From Pseudocercospora fijiensis CIRAD86 (taxonomy: Eukaryota > Ascomycota > Dothideomycetes > Mycosphaerellales > Mycosphaerellaceae): a DNA stretch of 64,000 nucleotides. A model generated the notes under the pieces. That model was not told the origin of the DNA. It made no database searches and was given only the letters and a program-made list of their open reading frames with translations. Below are positions 1 to 10,698 of this stretch, one piece after another (positions within the stretch are counted from its first letter, which is position 1; the number at the start of each line of letters is the position of its first letter). The position numbers and the translations under genes are program-made. Location of the stretch: positions 4,705,528 through 4,769,527 of the forward strand of contig NW_006921535.1 of the NCBI RefSeq assembly GCF_000340215.1, read 5' to 3'.

Positions 1-1
1 T

Positions 2-1603
2 AACTCTAGTAGCCTACCCTACCTATACCGTCGAAACCTAGGTCGCCTAGCTATTACCTAGGACGTTATCGCTTACACCTAGCGGTATATTACGGTCCGT
101 AACGCCTATACGCTTCGCGGCGAGGGCTATACATCCGCCCTCTATACTAATAAGGCGCTTACGGATACGAAGGCTACTAATACGTCGCGTACGGAATAGT
201 ACGCTTAGCTTACAGGTAGCGGTCGCTACTAGAACGGTACCTATACCGCTAATAAGGGCAAAGGTATGCCTCTACTACTCCTTAACTGTTAATGCCTAGT
301 AGACTTTAGCCTAGTCTGCTAGCTAACTTAGATCGATTCGGTATACGCCTTATCTACCTTTATCGCCTATATCTAGACGCTTAAGGACGGCGCTATTCCT
401 AATAGATTAGAGCCCGCGCTAACGCTATAGTTCTACAATTTGCCGAAGACGGCCTCTACCGATCTAGTCTTCGATCCTTTAGGCGTCTAGGAGCGTATTA
501 TATAGGGCAATACTATTTTTAAGTACGATAAGATAGTAACGAATAAGAATTACTAGTAGTACAATATCGACTATACTTAGGATCCTATAGGCGCATTCCT
601 AGTACCGTTACCCGACTACTCGCTAGACGAGACCGACCTTACTAACGCGCGCCTCTTTAGTAAAATCATCCCTCCTAAGCTCGCGACTCGGGCTAAGCCG
701 CAACCTCCGGCCGTTGCCCCGCTAACTAAGGCGATCTAGCTAAATTCCTCGCGCGTATTACTATCGACTAAGTTAAATACTCGCTAGAAGCTAACCGCTA
801 GCCCGTTCTTAGCGCCTCGCCTACCGTCGAAGATGCCGCTACCGTCTAACCTATTCTCTACGCCTACGAAGGCTCTAGTTGCGGCTTAGCTACTACCGCC
901 TAACAATATAGTTACGTAGTTGTAGTACAAGCTCCTATCGCTTCCGATACGCTTACTACCTTTGCCCGCCCTATAGGAAAATACTATAGGCGCCTACGGA
1001 CAATACTAATATAATGCGACGGCAATTAGTATACGTACGCTTAACTTATAAGCTCTCTACTATATGCGCTAGTCCGAGTTAGTAGTAACCGAGGTGCACT
1101 AGCTTTAACAGATGCTAGCTAAGGCACAGATCCGCGAAGCAACTAAGCGCTAGATAGCCTAGTAGTATCGTCTTTCCGCTACGGTCTTAAAGGAGTCGCT
1201 TACGCTATCGCTAACCTATCTTTACTATGATTTCTTACGCGTCGCGCCGTAATAGGCAATCCCTATACTATACCTAATTAACGAGGACGCTTTTAAGCTG
1301 CTCGGCGGCGTATAAGGCAATGCTACTAAGGATAAGATCGCGAAGCTTAACGTATAGATAGCCGACTACTTTAAGCTATACGGTGCTATACGCGACGCCG
1401 ATACGCTACTATTGCTAGGTACCGACTTCCCTAATATCCCTATCGATTAGTTAGACCGCGCTACTGCTATAGCGGACGTAGTTAATACCTCGCTATCCGA
1501 TAATAAGACTATAAAGACCGTCGCGCCTTAGCCGCAGCCAAAGGCGGTTTAGACTATACTAACTAGCTTACGCGACGCCCTTCGTAACCGTCGTAACAAG
1601 TAA
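2..1603 (+). pseudogene. Degenerate 3' ORF of an LTR retroelement, function unknown
   Basis: One reading frame stays codon-like for about 530 codons and is broken almost only by TAG/TAA at probable Gln/Trp positions. It ends in a basic tail (LRDALRNRRNK) and a TAA at 1601-1603. The middle is rich in Pro, Ser, Leu and Lys; no zinc knuckle, DDE triad or reverse transcriptase box is visible. The ORF lies about 190 bp upstream of a polypurine tract and an LTR-like end, so it is the last ORF of an LTR element whose 5' part is outside the window. It could be a Gag-like protein of a short element or an extra 3' ORF. CpA/TpG are almost absent, showing strong RIP. Confidence 0.5.
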
Positions 1604-1790
1604 GTATAAAACCGACGCAGTTATTACTAGAGAGACACGATTCTGTACCTAGCATTACCGTTCTAGTATACTGTTTAGGCTTAGCCTTTATGCGACGCTA
1701 TTACGCTCTTTTGCCTTAAACCTTCCTACGGTGCGGCCTGCTAAGGACCTTTGTTTTAGGACACTATAGACAGTGCCGACCTTTTTTATA

Positions 1791-1801
1791 GGGAGGGAGG
1801 C
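1791..1801 (+). promoter_or_regulatory. Polypurine tract of the first LTR element
   Basis: The run GGGAGGGAGGC lies immediately before TGTTACGATA, the expected arrangement of a plus-strand primer next to a 3' LTR. Confidence 0.55.
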
Positions 1802-2112
1802 TGTTACGATATAACACTATTACATATACGATAGCAGGCAGCGGTTACTATCGACCGCTGCGGTCGCTATTGCTACTAATAGTAGGACTATTATATAGAT
1901 AGCTTGCCTCGCGGTACCTTAGAGAATATATTAACTTTTACACCGCACAACCGTTACGATACCTTCGTACTGTAACCGTGTACCTAGCAAACAAAGTGTA
2001 TTCGTATACGTAATATAGAATTACGTATTCCGTAGCAGACTTTTCTAAACCCTTAACTAAACTTTCTAACCCCTCTACTAATAAAACAAACTCCCGTATA
2101 GACTATATAACA
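1802..2112 (+). repeat. Probable 3' LTR (311 bp)
   Basis: It begins TGTTA directly after a purine tract and a matching TAACA occurs 311 bp later, giving 5-bp inverted ends of the TG...CA type. No second copy lies in the window, so the right boundary is inferred. From 2113 to 2185 nothing else is recognised. Confidence 0.45.
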
Positions 2113-2185
2113 CCCTTTATTACTAGTCTAATCTGTTTCTATCGGGATTTAGTACGCGTATATAGATAATTATAGTAGTAAGTAA

Positions 2186-5100
2186 ATGCTATTAGCTATA
2201 ATACTATTATATATCGGAAATCGCAAAATCCGCTATAGTAAAGTCCTACGTAATTATAGAAACTATCTACCTCCTAAATCTAAAAAACTTAGGTCTACTA
2301 TTTATAAGGGAAAATCTAAATATACGCGAAGATCGAATATCGCTAACTATATTAAAGCTAGACGCGTCTATCCTACTACTACTATAGAGCGATAAACTAA
2401 CTCTATAACGACTAAAATAATATCCGCGGTAGGTAAATATAATACTACGAAGAAGCGTACGTAACTCTTATCTATTCCCGATACTATCCTATCTAGCGCT
2501 CGTAGTCCTCCTACCTAATATTATCGGCTAAGCGTCGTAGCTCTAAGTTAGTAAGAGATAGGTTTAGAATACTATAATACTCGAGCCGGTTTTAACGCTA
2601 TAGCTAGGGTAGGCTCTATACGTCGTAGGTTAGAGATAGGCCGCTACTAGAGGGCAATTTATAAGAGCGAAATCGGAGAAACTAGCTTAGAGAATCTAGA
2701 ATAGTCTCTAGCCAGACAAGCTCCAGAAGTCCGCTGCGCTATAGAGTATTCCTACAGAGCTTTCTACTAGCTCTATATACTAATCTACGGGAGATTATTC
2801 GATTTATAGTTAATCGAATCTATATCTATACTATTAAATCTATTCGCGCTATAGTTTATACTATCGACTATACCGATTTAGTCGATCTCTAATTAGATAT
2901 TATCGTAGCTAGAATAAGGTAGATATTAAACAGATTATATAAACTATCTAAGTAGCGGCCTAAGAAAAAGCTATATCGGATCTAGATTACTATACTACGG
3001 GCCTTAGTTTATTAGCGATAGGATATCCTATTTATCGTAAAGACTAGTTTAGGTAAGAGCCTAATCTTCTAGGCTTTTACCGTACTTACTAGATAGACTA
3101 CTATCTAGTTAGTACCTCTTAGTCGGCTTAGGGCGGAGTAAGAAGCGGACTTAGAGAAGATCGTAGGGAAATATATTAACCCTATACTAGTTACGAGTAA
3201 GGCTAAGCGGTAGGACCTAGATTTAGTTACTAAAATTAGAGCGGGCTAGTACGATAATATTATTCTAGGCCCGGAGTACTATAGGCTATATCCGATTACT
3301 TTAAGGATACCCTAAAGGATCCGAATCTTTCCTTATATATCGGGCTAGTTATATTCGATAAAATTTATCTCCTCTCGAAATAGCTAGCTTCTACGAGGAA
3401 TTCCTTATAGTCGCGTAGCTTAGGCAGCTTCTCCGCTAGGACTATATATAGTTTAGCTATACTAGAAACCTAGATACTAGTACCTAAGCCTATATATTAG
3501 ATTATAGCGGCTTTAGAGTCTAGACCCGTCGGCTACGAGCTATATTATTCTATAGTACTACGGACTAGTATCGATCGCGTTAACTATACGTATATCTTTA
3601 AAGAACTAGATAAAAATAGTAAGTCCGTCTATAGCTAGTTATATTTTATAATTAAAAAGGCCGTAAGCCCCGTAGGCTCGCCTCTATCTACTATAGGCGA
3701 AGCCTAGTCTATAGCGGAGTAATAGGCTACGTTAGCGGAGATACTAAAGACTATTATCTTTATTAATAGTCGCCCGGACGTAATCGCGCTTACAAATCGC
3801 GTTCGAGCCTAGCTAGTACTTTAGACTAAGGATCTATATCGAGATAACTAGTATTATTAGGGAAATAGATCTAATCCTATACTAAACGTTCTTAAAATTG
3901 TCTAATTCTATATATTCGCTATACCTATATACGATTAGGACCTACGGTTTTGTAACTTTAGCGTAGCGGATAGTACTATCTATATTATAATTACTACTAC
4001 CGCCCTAGGCGTAGGCATTAATATCTATATAGTATAAATCGTTATCTAGTAGGGTCTAATATTAGAGTATAACTATCTAAATCTTCGTTAGCGTCTTAGG
4101 CGTACCGGCTAGGATATAGTTCCTATTAATCTTCGTAGCGAGGTATTTGTATTCTAGCTAGCGTAGATAAGGAATATAAAAAAGCGGCTTAGGGATTAGC
4201 CGGTAGAGGGTAGTAAGGTCCGTAGCGGACCTCGCGTCGCTTATAAGGACAAGTTCTAGGCATAGCGAGAAGGATTATATTTAGTACTCGACGTCGATAT
4301 CTCGCTTAATAGTAACCGAGAAGATAAGAATACCGATATCGAGGATAGCTATTCCGCTACGTCTATAGCTTTATACGTTACTATGCCTCGTATACGCGGT
4401 ACTTATTAGTTAAATACTAAAGCGAGCCGCCGCGAAGTAGCCCTAGGGAATCTACTTAAGATATAGAATATACTATATATTTATAAGGTATAGGACAATA
4501 GGCTTAGCGAGGATAAATGCTTAGACCTAAAGGTAGCCGTATTAAGCGAAGTCTACTACAATCGGTATAACTATATTATACGGAGTAAACTACCTATACC
4601 GCTAGATAGGTAGAATATCCTTTTACGACTAGTATCTAATTCGAGGCCCAATTTCGTATTTACGCGGTTAACGGAGTAGTATACTACGGTTCTAGAGAAT
4701 TGCGTAGCGGGGGAATATAGATTTAGAATACTATAGAATATACTAATAGACGAGTAGCTAATATATAGCCTTTATAGGATCTACTAGGATTATTCGAGTA
4801 TAGACTAGGTAGCCTTTAATAGCGCTATACTTAGAAGTAAGCTAGACTAGCTAGTAGTTAGGAGAAGGACAAAATATCGGATTAGGTATATACTTAACGT
4901 ATAGGAATACCGCGATAAGACGATTACCTTTAGAAGTAGCGGAGAAGCCGATTCTAGTAGTAGAGATAGTAGCGAATCTAGCGGCGTAACGCGTCGAAAC
5001 TATTACCCTTCTCGATCTCCTCGTCTAGTATATATAGTATATCCGAGAAGATATAGCCCTAAAATAGATAGAGTATAAGGCAGCGTAGATAGCGAAGACC

Positions 5101-5720
5101 GCTATAGCTAAGGTAGCGACTACCGTAAAGAAAGCTAAAAATACGTTACTTATAGAACTACTAGACGACTAGCGCCGAGCGTATCTACGGTCTATATAGG
5201 AGAAGAATATAAATGCAGCGGCGTTAGCTATTACTAGTTAAGGTCTAAGGACGCTAGGTTTAGTAGAGAAGAGTACTAGAAACCGAGACTATAAACAATT
5301 TACGGAAAATAGCGCTACTAAAGAGTACGCTCGATGCTCGAGATAGGCTAGTAGCGGCTAAAATTAATCCTACGGCGGGGATAGTAGTATATCGGGTATA
5401 TCTATAATAATTAATAAGTATCGATCTTTATAAGGGAGTCCTTCGAGCGTACAGAATACTACTATATATCTAGTATCGGGCCTAACGGGATAGTAGCGAC
5501 TAGGAGTAGCGAGCTTCGATTCTAGGTATATTTTAGAGTTCCTACTAGATACGGACCTAGATCTCTTCGCTATAGAGGAACTATCGCCTATAAGAAGTAC
5601 TAGGTCGAAGCGTAAGCGACCTAATATACCTAAATCTGTTTCCGACGTAGTAACGCTATCGAAAAAACGTCGTTATAAAGAGCCTTCTAAGCTAAAGATA
5701 CTACTCTATAAATAGTCCTA
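2186..5720 (+). pseudogene. Degenerate RecQ-like (telomere-linked type) DNA helicase
   Basis: Read through its stops, the frame shows an SF2 helicase core. Around 3040-3070 there is a Walker A-like stretch (SLGKSLIF) followed by a polar segment resembling motif Ia. Around 3330-3370 a motif II-like stretch (FDKIYLLSK) stands where a DEIH-type box is expected, and around 3490 an SAT motif III. Around 3990-4110 lies the C-terminal helicase domain with motif V (TTALGVGINI) and a motif VI-like block (RLRRTG). At least one indel shifts the frame near 3285. Fungal telomere-linked helicases combine such a core with long N- and C-terminal extensions, as here. The frame starts with an open stretch of 69 codons at 2186 but the true start is not certain. 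The gene is dead: dozens of TAG stops of RIP type. It could alternatively be a RecQ-like gene carried by a transposon. Confidence 0.6.
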
Positions 5721-6326
5721 CTTTAGTAAGGTATACTAATATAATATATCGCTATCTAGTCGCCTACTATAGAATACGAATATCCTATAATAGGTAAGAT
5801 AGTACTTTAGGATATTGGATCTAGCTCTAGATCCGGCTCTAGCTCTAGTAGACTAGTACTAGCTCTAGTATTAGCTCTAGTTTTAGAGTATACCTTTATT
5901 TACTCCCTATAGAAGACTTAAATCGCGCCTTCTAATTTGCCTTATTTCTAGTTATATACAGCTTTATTTCTACTATATATACCTTATTCCGTTACACACA
6001 TAACGTGTATAACGCGTTTATTCCAAACTTTACCTTAAGCGCTATCTATACGCGTAGTAGCTATATTTAAAAGAATACTTCTTCGATATCTTCTTCCTCT
6101 TCTATAGACCTATAACGATTACTACCTTCTACTACCTTCTACTACTTCTAGACAAGACCTTTAAGCCTCGCCTATAATAGTACCCTCCTTACCTACGTCG
6201 ATAGATCCGCTTCCCTCTACTACTTCTAAATAAGACCTTTAAGCTTTGCCTATAGTAGCGCCCTCTTTCTCTACTTCGCTCTACTATATTTAAGAACTCT
6301 AATTACATTTAAGACCTCTAAGCTAT
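5721..6326. other. Unassigned flank with low-complexity repeats
   Basis: No gene recognised. At 5817-5885 a degenerate hexamer GCTCTA is repeated, probably a former Ser-rich coding repeat. Around 6120-6150 and 6210-6230 there are CTACTTCTA-like pyrimidine repeats. The stretch ends at the 4-bp target duplication of element A. Confidence 0.4.
6323..6326. other. Left target site duplication of copy A (CTAT)
   Basis: CTAT precedes the LTR start at 6327 and recurs after the other LTR at 25880-25883. Confidence 0.6.
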
Positions 6327-6609
6327 TAAAGGACGGAAACTAATACTACTACTACTACTACTAGTAGTAACAGTATAGGCAACTAAGGGTAATATAACCT
6401 ATAATAATGTAGGCAGCTATATTTAGTAAGATAGGATAATAAACAAGTCGCTTAGGCTAGTAACGAGAGCCCTACAGTGTAGGCACTATAGAAGTGTAGT
6501 GTGGGTGGTATACTATACGAGGTTAATAATCTATCTACTATATAGAAGGAGGCCTCTTTTATAGGCTTAAACCCTAGCCTATATATATAGGGCCGGTTAC
6601 TAGCTAATA
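6327..6609 (-). repeat. 3' LTR of copy A
   Basis: It is 283 bp and aligns by eye with 25591-25879 and with both LTRs of copy B. On the plus strand it begins TAAAGGACGG and ends TAGCTAATA, where the original ends were TG...CA before RIP. It contains a (CTA)n microsatellite near its left end whose length differs between LTRs. Confidence 0.8.
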
Positions 6610-6621
6610 TCCCTCCCTTTC
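6610..6621 (-). promoter_or_regulatory. Polypurine tract of copy A
   Basis: TCCCTCCCTTTC next to the LTR reads as a purine run on the minus strand. The same tract is next to the 3' LTR of copy B. Confidence 0.6.
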
Positions 6622-6731
6622 TTCGTATCTAACTAGACACGTTTTATATTACGCCCTCGAAACAAACAAACAGTTATATATTATACGTTACCTTAGCATT
6701 CTTAGCTAAGGCTATTTTTTAGAAACTCCGT

Positions 6732-6754
6732 AATAATACCCCCGGGGTAGTATT
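6732..6754. repeat. 23-bp GC-core palindrome, copy A site 1 (after ORF3)
   Basis: Left arm AATAATACCCC and right arm GGGGTAGTATT around one central base; 10 of 11 arm positions pair. It lies about 60 bp downstream of the ORF3 stop. Confidence 0.75.
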
Positions 6755-6812
6755 GTTCCTAGATTCTATTAATATATAAAAACAATTTCCTAAGCAACTA
6801 ATCTACTACGCC

Positions 6813-9560
6813 TTACTATTGCTTTAATATACCGTAATCCTTACTAGTAATAACCTTATTAGCTAGTCGGTTCTCGAGAGCTCCTCCGTATACGTTAAAG
6901 CTATTAGTACCGAAGTACTTGGCCTCGTAGTAAGCTTAATTAACGAGGAGGTTAGTAGCCTTATCCTATATAGCTTTCTCCTACTCGCGTAGATATTCCT
7001 TAAGCTCCTCCTTACTAAACTAGAGGATTTAATTAACTTTATTCTAAACAACGTAACTTAACTAAGGAATTCTACCGACTAGGGTATCGGAAATACAACT
7101 AAGACTATCGACTAAAATAGCTATAGGGAAAGCGAATAGCACGAAGGTATTTAATCCTAGAAAAGGAGTTAGATTGCGGTACGCCTTAGCAACCTAAGAG
7201 ACGGTTAAGTTCTCGTAGCCCTTAATCTTAGTACCGTTAATAACGCGAGAGTAGCCTAGGTCGATTAATATACGGTCGCTCCTAGCCTTTAGATTACTAT
7301 ATAGGAGGTATAGTATCTAAATAGAGACTTCGTATTCCTTTAGAGGGTTAAGGATCTACTAAGCTACCTTGCCTTCGTTAGGCTAACTATCGAATATATA
7401 TTCGAGGTCGTCGATAGTAAGGTACTTATTAGTAAGCTCGCCGATCTTGTTTAGTAGAATTAGGCTACGGCCCTTAAGCTTCTTAACCTAGTTCTCGAAG
7501 ACCTCTAGATCGTATATACCCTCGATAATAGTTAAATAGGCGGTCTTATCTTTAGATATAAAACAAACCTTAATACGTAGATAGCTAGTACCCTTACTAG
7601 CTACGAGCTTAACTATATCTTATCCGAGACGAGAAGTCTCCTTAGTAGGGCAGTTCTTATAACCGCCTCCGCCTACCCTAAAGTACTTAGTAGGCTTAGG
7701 GACGGAGATAAGCTCGTATACGTAATTAGGTCGAAGGGCAACGGCTAAGAGCTATAAAGTAAGATACTAATAGACGATTTAGTTGCTTACGCTATAGGTT
7801 TAAAGGGCATTACGGCCTTCCTACCTAGACTTAGGCAGCTTACGTATATACTAAAAGTATATACGAAACTCCTTCTATACTAGGTTAACGATAAGAGAAA
7901 GGTACGCTCTACGAGGCAATTATATCTAACTAAAGACTTAAGGAAAGATAGTATTACTAGTCTAACGAAAGCGATCGAAGGAGGTACCTTAGCCGAGAAT
8001 ACTAGCGACTAACTTGCTCTACCGATTAGTCGGCGTAAGATCGCGAGTAATAGTACTAGTAGGGTTAAATACGTAGAGTCCTAAGGAGGTCGGGGCGGCA
8101 GTAGGACGTCTAGGAAACTAGTTAGTATAATTAGCCTTAAGGATAGTAAAGGCATCCTAATTAGCAATCCTACGCCTAATCTTTAATAGGCGGCCGATAA
8201 GAACATTTGTCTTAGTACTAGTATAGAGACTATAGACCTTAGCGGCCTTCTTAATATAGTTAGTATATATAGTAAACGGCTCTTCGCCTAGCTTACTAAG
8301 GTCGTCGAGCTATTAATAGACAAATAGGGCGGTAGGAGCTTTGCCTATATCGGCCTTAGGAGCTATATCGATCTTAGTAATAAGATAGGTAATAGAGTCG
8401 CCCTTATAAGAACTATAAATATTCTTAGTTAATAGTATCGGCGAGAGGCCTCTATGCCTACGCTTACTAAAGGAGCCTTTAGAGGAGATATCTTCTAGTA
8501 GCGTATCTAGTATATTAATATCCGAATTACTATAGTCGGTACTAGAAGGCGTACTAGACTTCTTAGTAGCCTTACGGAGGGCCTAGCGAGCGTATAGTGC
8601 CTTCTAACGCGCTACTTCGGCCTTAGCGCGCTCGTCTTTAACCTCTTAAAAGACCTTATAGTTGCGGGTCGAGCGACGATCTTAAGCCTATATCTCTATA
8701 ACGAGCGTAAGACTAGTAGCCGTATCGGCCTCCGTTTCTAGGCGAAGAAACTTACGTTTAAGAACATTAACGATAGGAGCCTCTTAACCTTTAACAATAA
8801 AGCCTATACTATTAATATAATAGCCCTTCTCTTTTAGTAGATCCTTAGTAGTCTATATATTAAGATCTACCTCGATAATAATATTATTATACCGCTTCTA
8901 GTAGGCTATCGTAAAGTCGTTAAGCGTAAAGGACAAGTTAAGTAACTACTTGCCCTGCTTCTTACTAGTAGTAGATATACGATAGATTATAGTATAGGAA
9001 AGGTACTCGGCTCCTTCGCGACGGACTAGATACTTATTAACGAACGAAGCGACCTACTTAGTACGCTCTTATCTATCGTAGGCGAAGTTAATAAGGCTCT
9101 TAGGAAGACTACTTAGGCCTCTCTAATAGTCGAAGGCCTAATCGAGGGTCTTAAAGCGTATACGAATCTAGGTACTAGCTGTCTCGAGGCTACAGACGAT
9201 AGGAAAGGCTTATTAAAGCTCTATATTATTAAGAACGTCGCGCTTGAAGTTGCGCTTACCGATAGACTAACGCAAGTTGTTTATACCGTACGTAACTAAG
9301 ATAGTAGCCTTCTTAATGTTTCTATTAATAACGCGTAGTAGGGTACGAGCGTTCTCGATCTTCCCTTAGGGGTCTTTAATAGAGGTAATAATCTAAAGCA
9401 GTACTCGAGGCTAGTTATAGTAGCTAAGGCGCTATTAGAGGGGGCTTCGATCGGGACTAGGGCGGCTAGGTTTAGGTTAAGGGAAGCCGGTAGGTCGCCG
9501 CTACTACTAGCGCCTAGCGGGTCTAGGGCGCCGGAAGATATCTAGTTAACCGATACGGAA
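6813..9560 (-). pseudogene. Third ORF (ORF3) of retroelement copy A, unknown function
   Basis: About 900 codons downstream of pol, on the same strand, ending at a TAA at 6813-6815. It is collinear with ORF3 of copy B, which is better preserved and described there. Conserved between the copies are a hydrophobic stretch (FVLFAFP then AILV) roughly 120-150 residues before the end and a Lys/Arg/Ala-rich segment in the middle. Differences from copy B include many non-RIP changes that look like amino-acid substitutions (E/D, T/I, A/G), suggesting that the two copies diverged as coding sequences before RIP. The start is not determined. No known domain was recognised by eye. Confidence 0.6.
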
Positions 9561-9959
9561 GTAGGTTAGACGCGAGTTACAAAACGTGCTTATTACTTAA
9601 TAATAATAATTAATAGGCTTAGATAGAGAGGGGGTAGTTAGGCGGTAGCGAGTTAGTTAGTATTCGAGTAGAAGAAGGAGCTTAGGAAGCTCGCTTTAAA
9701 TAGGGTACAAAGGTAACGTAGTCCGTATATTCCGCGCTAGTAAAGCAAACGGATAACAGCTATATATAAAAGTAAAGCTATATACGAGACTTCTTTATTA
9801 TTAGGGTAGGCTAAAGTTTAACAATTAATCTAGCTAATTACTAGTAGCGACTACGCGCCTTTATTAACATTTAGTCTTTGTAGATTCTCGCGTACTCGAA
9901 ATATAACTAGTTAGTTCGAGTCCCTAGTAGGAATCTATAGTAGTAAGGCTAGCGGGACT

Positions 9960-9982
9960 AATAATACTCCTAAAGTAGTATT
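9960..9982. repeat. GC-core palindrome, copy A site 2 (before ORF3), degraded core
   Basis: Same position and length as 29742-29764 in copy B. The core is now CTCCTAAAG instead of CCCCCGGGG. Confidence 0.6.
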
Positions 9983-10405
9983 AGCTTTTCTCTAGAGATG
10001 CTCGGTAACGAGGAGCAAGTCGCCTAGGCCTAGCGTAGCTAATCTATTAGTATATTAACCTATAGCACTACCGTTATAGATATAGTATTACCTTTTATAG
10101 CAGCGGGTACGTAAAGGTAGTCCGTACGTTTACCTTTTTCCTTCTTCTAGATACTAAGCTTAACAGCCTAAGGTCCCTATTCTTAGAGGCTATAGGCCTA
10201 GGTTACTATATCTATCTAAGCGCTAGGAAGGGAGAGGGATAGGGAACCTCCCTTTCTTAGTATCCTACGCAACTAGTTATAATTAGGGTAGGAATAGTCT
10301 TCTCTAGCGGAGTATCTTATTATCGTTATTACCTAAGGGTAGAGTCTAGGAAACTAGAGGGAAGTAGTCCTAGAAGGGTAGGGGGTTAGGTTCGGCTAGC
10401 TTTCT

Positions 10406-10428
10406 AATACTACCCCTAGGATATTATT
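10406..10428. repeat. GC-core palindrome, copy A site 3 (after pol), inverted orientation
   Basis: Left arm AATACTACCCC, right arm beginning AGGATATT; equivalent to 30171-30193 in copy B and inverted relative to sites 1, 2 and 4. Confidence 0.65.
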
Positions 10429-10698
10429 AGGAAGTTATATACCTCGTATAGTTCTTTCTAAGGAAAAGGCAAAAGGAATAAAGTTATAGCAATATTAATC
10501 GCAGTTAATAAGCAAAAGTAAAAGACAACAACAAGGTAAGTTAAAAACAATAGTAATAACCGAGAGTATTAATATTAGTAGGAAAAGATAATAGGGTAGT
10601 AAGGACTAAAGCCGCGGGGCGGCGCTATATTAATAGCGCGGAGAATAGTTAATAAGAGTAAGGAAAGCAACGTAGTAGAGGTAGGGAAGAATAAGCAA

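Larger units (their letters stand above)
9561..10698. other. ORF3-pol intergenic region of copy A
   Basis: About 1.1 kb without a clear frame. It holds two palindromes in opposite orientation (9960-9982 and 10406-10428) and a purine-rich tract at 10455-10560 that corresponds to a pyrimidine-rich hydrophobic mini-ORF in copy B. Confidence 0.5.

Noticed and set aside
6342..6363. (CTA)n microsatellite as an independent feature
   Set aside because: It is part of the LTR in all four LTR copies, only varying in length.
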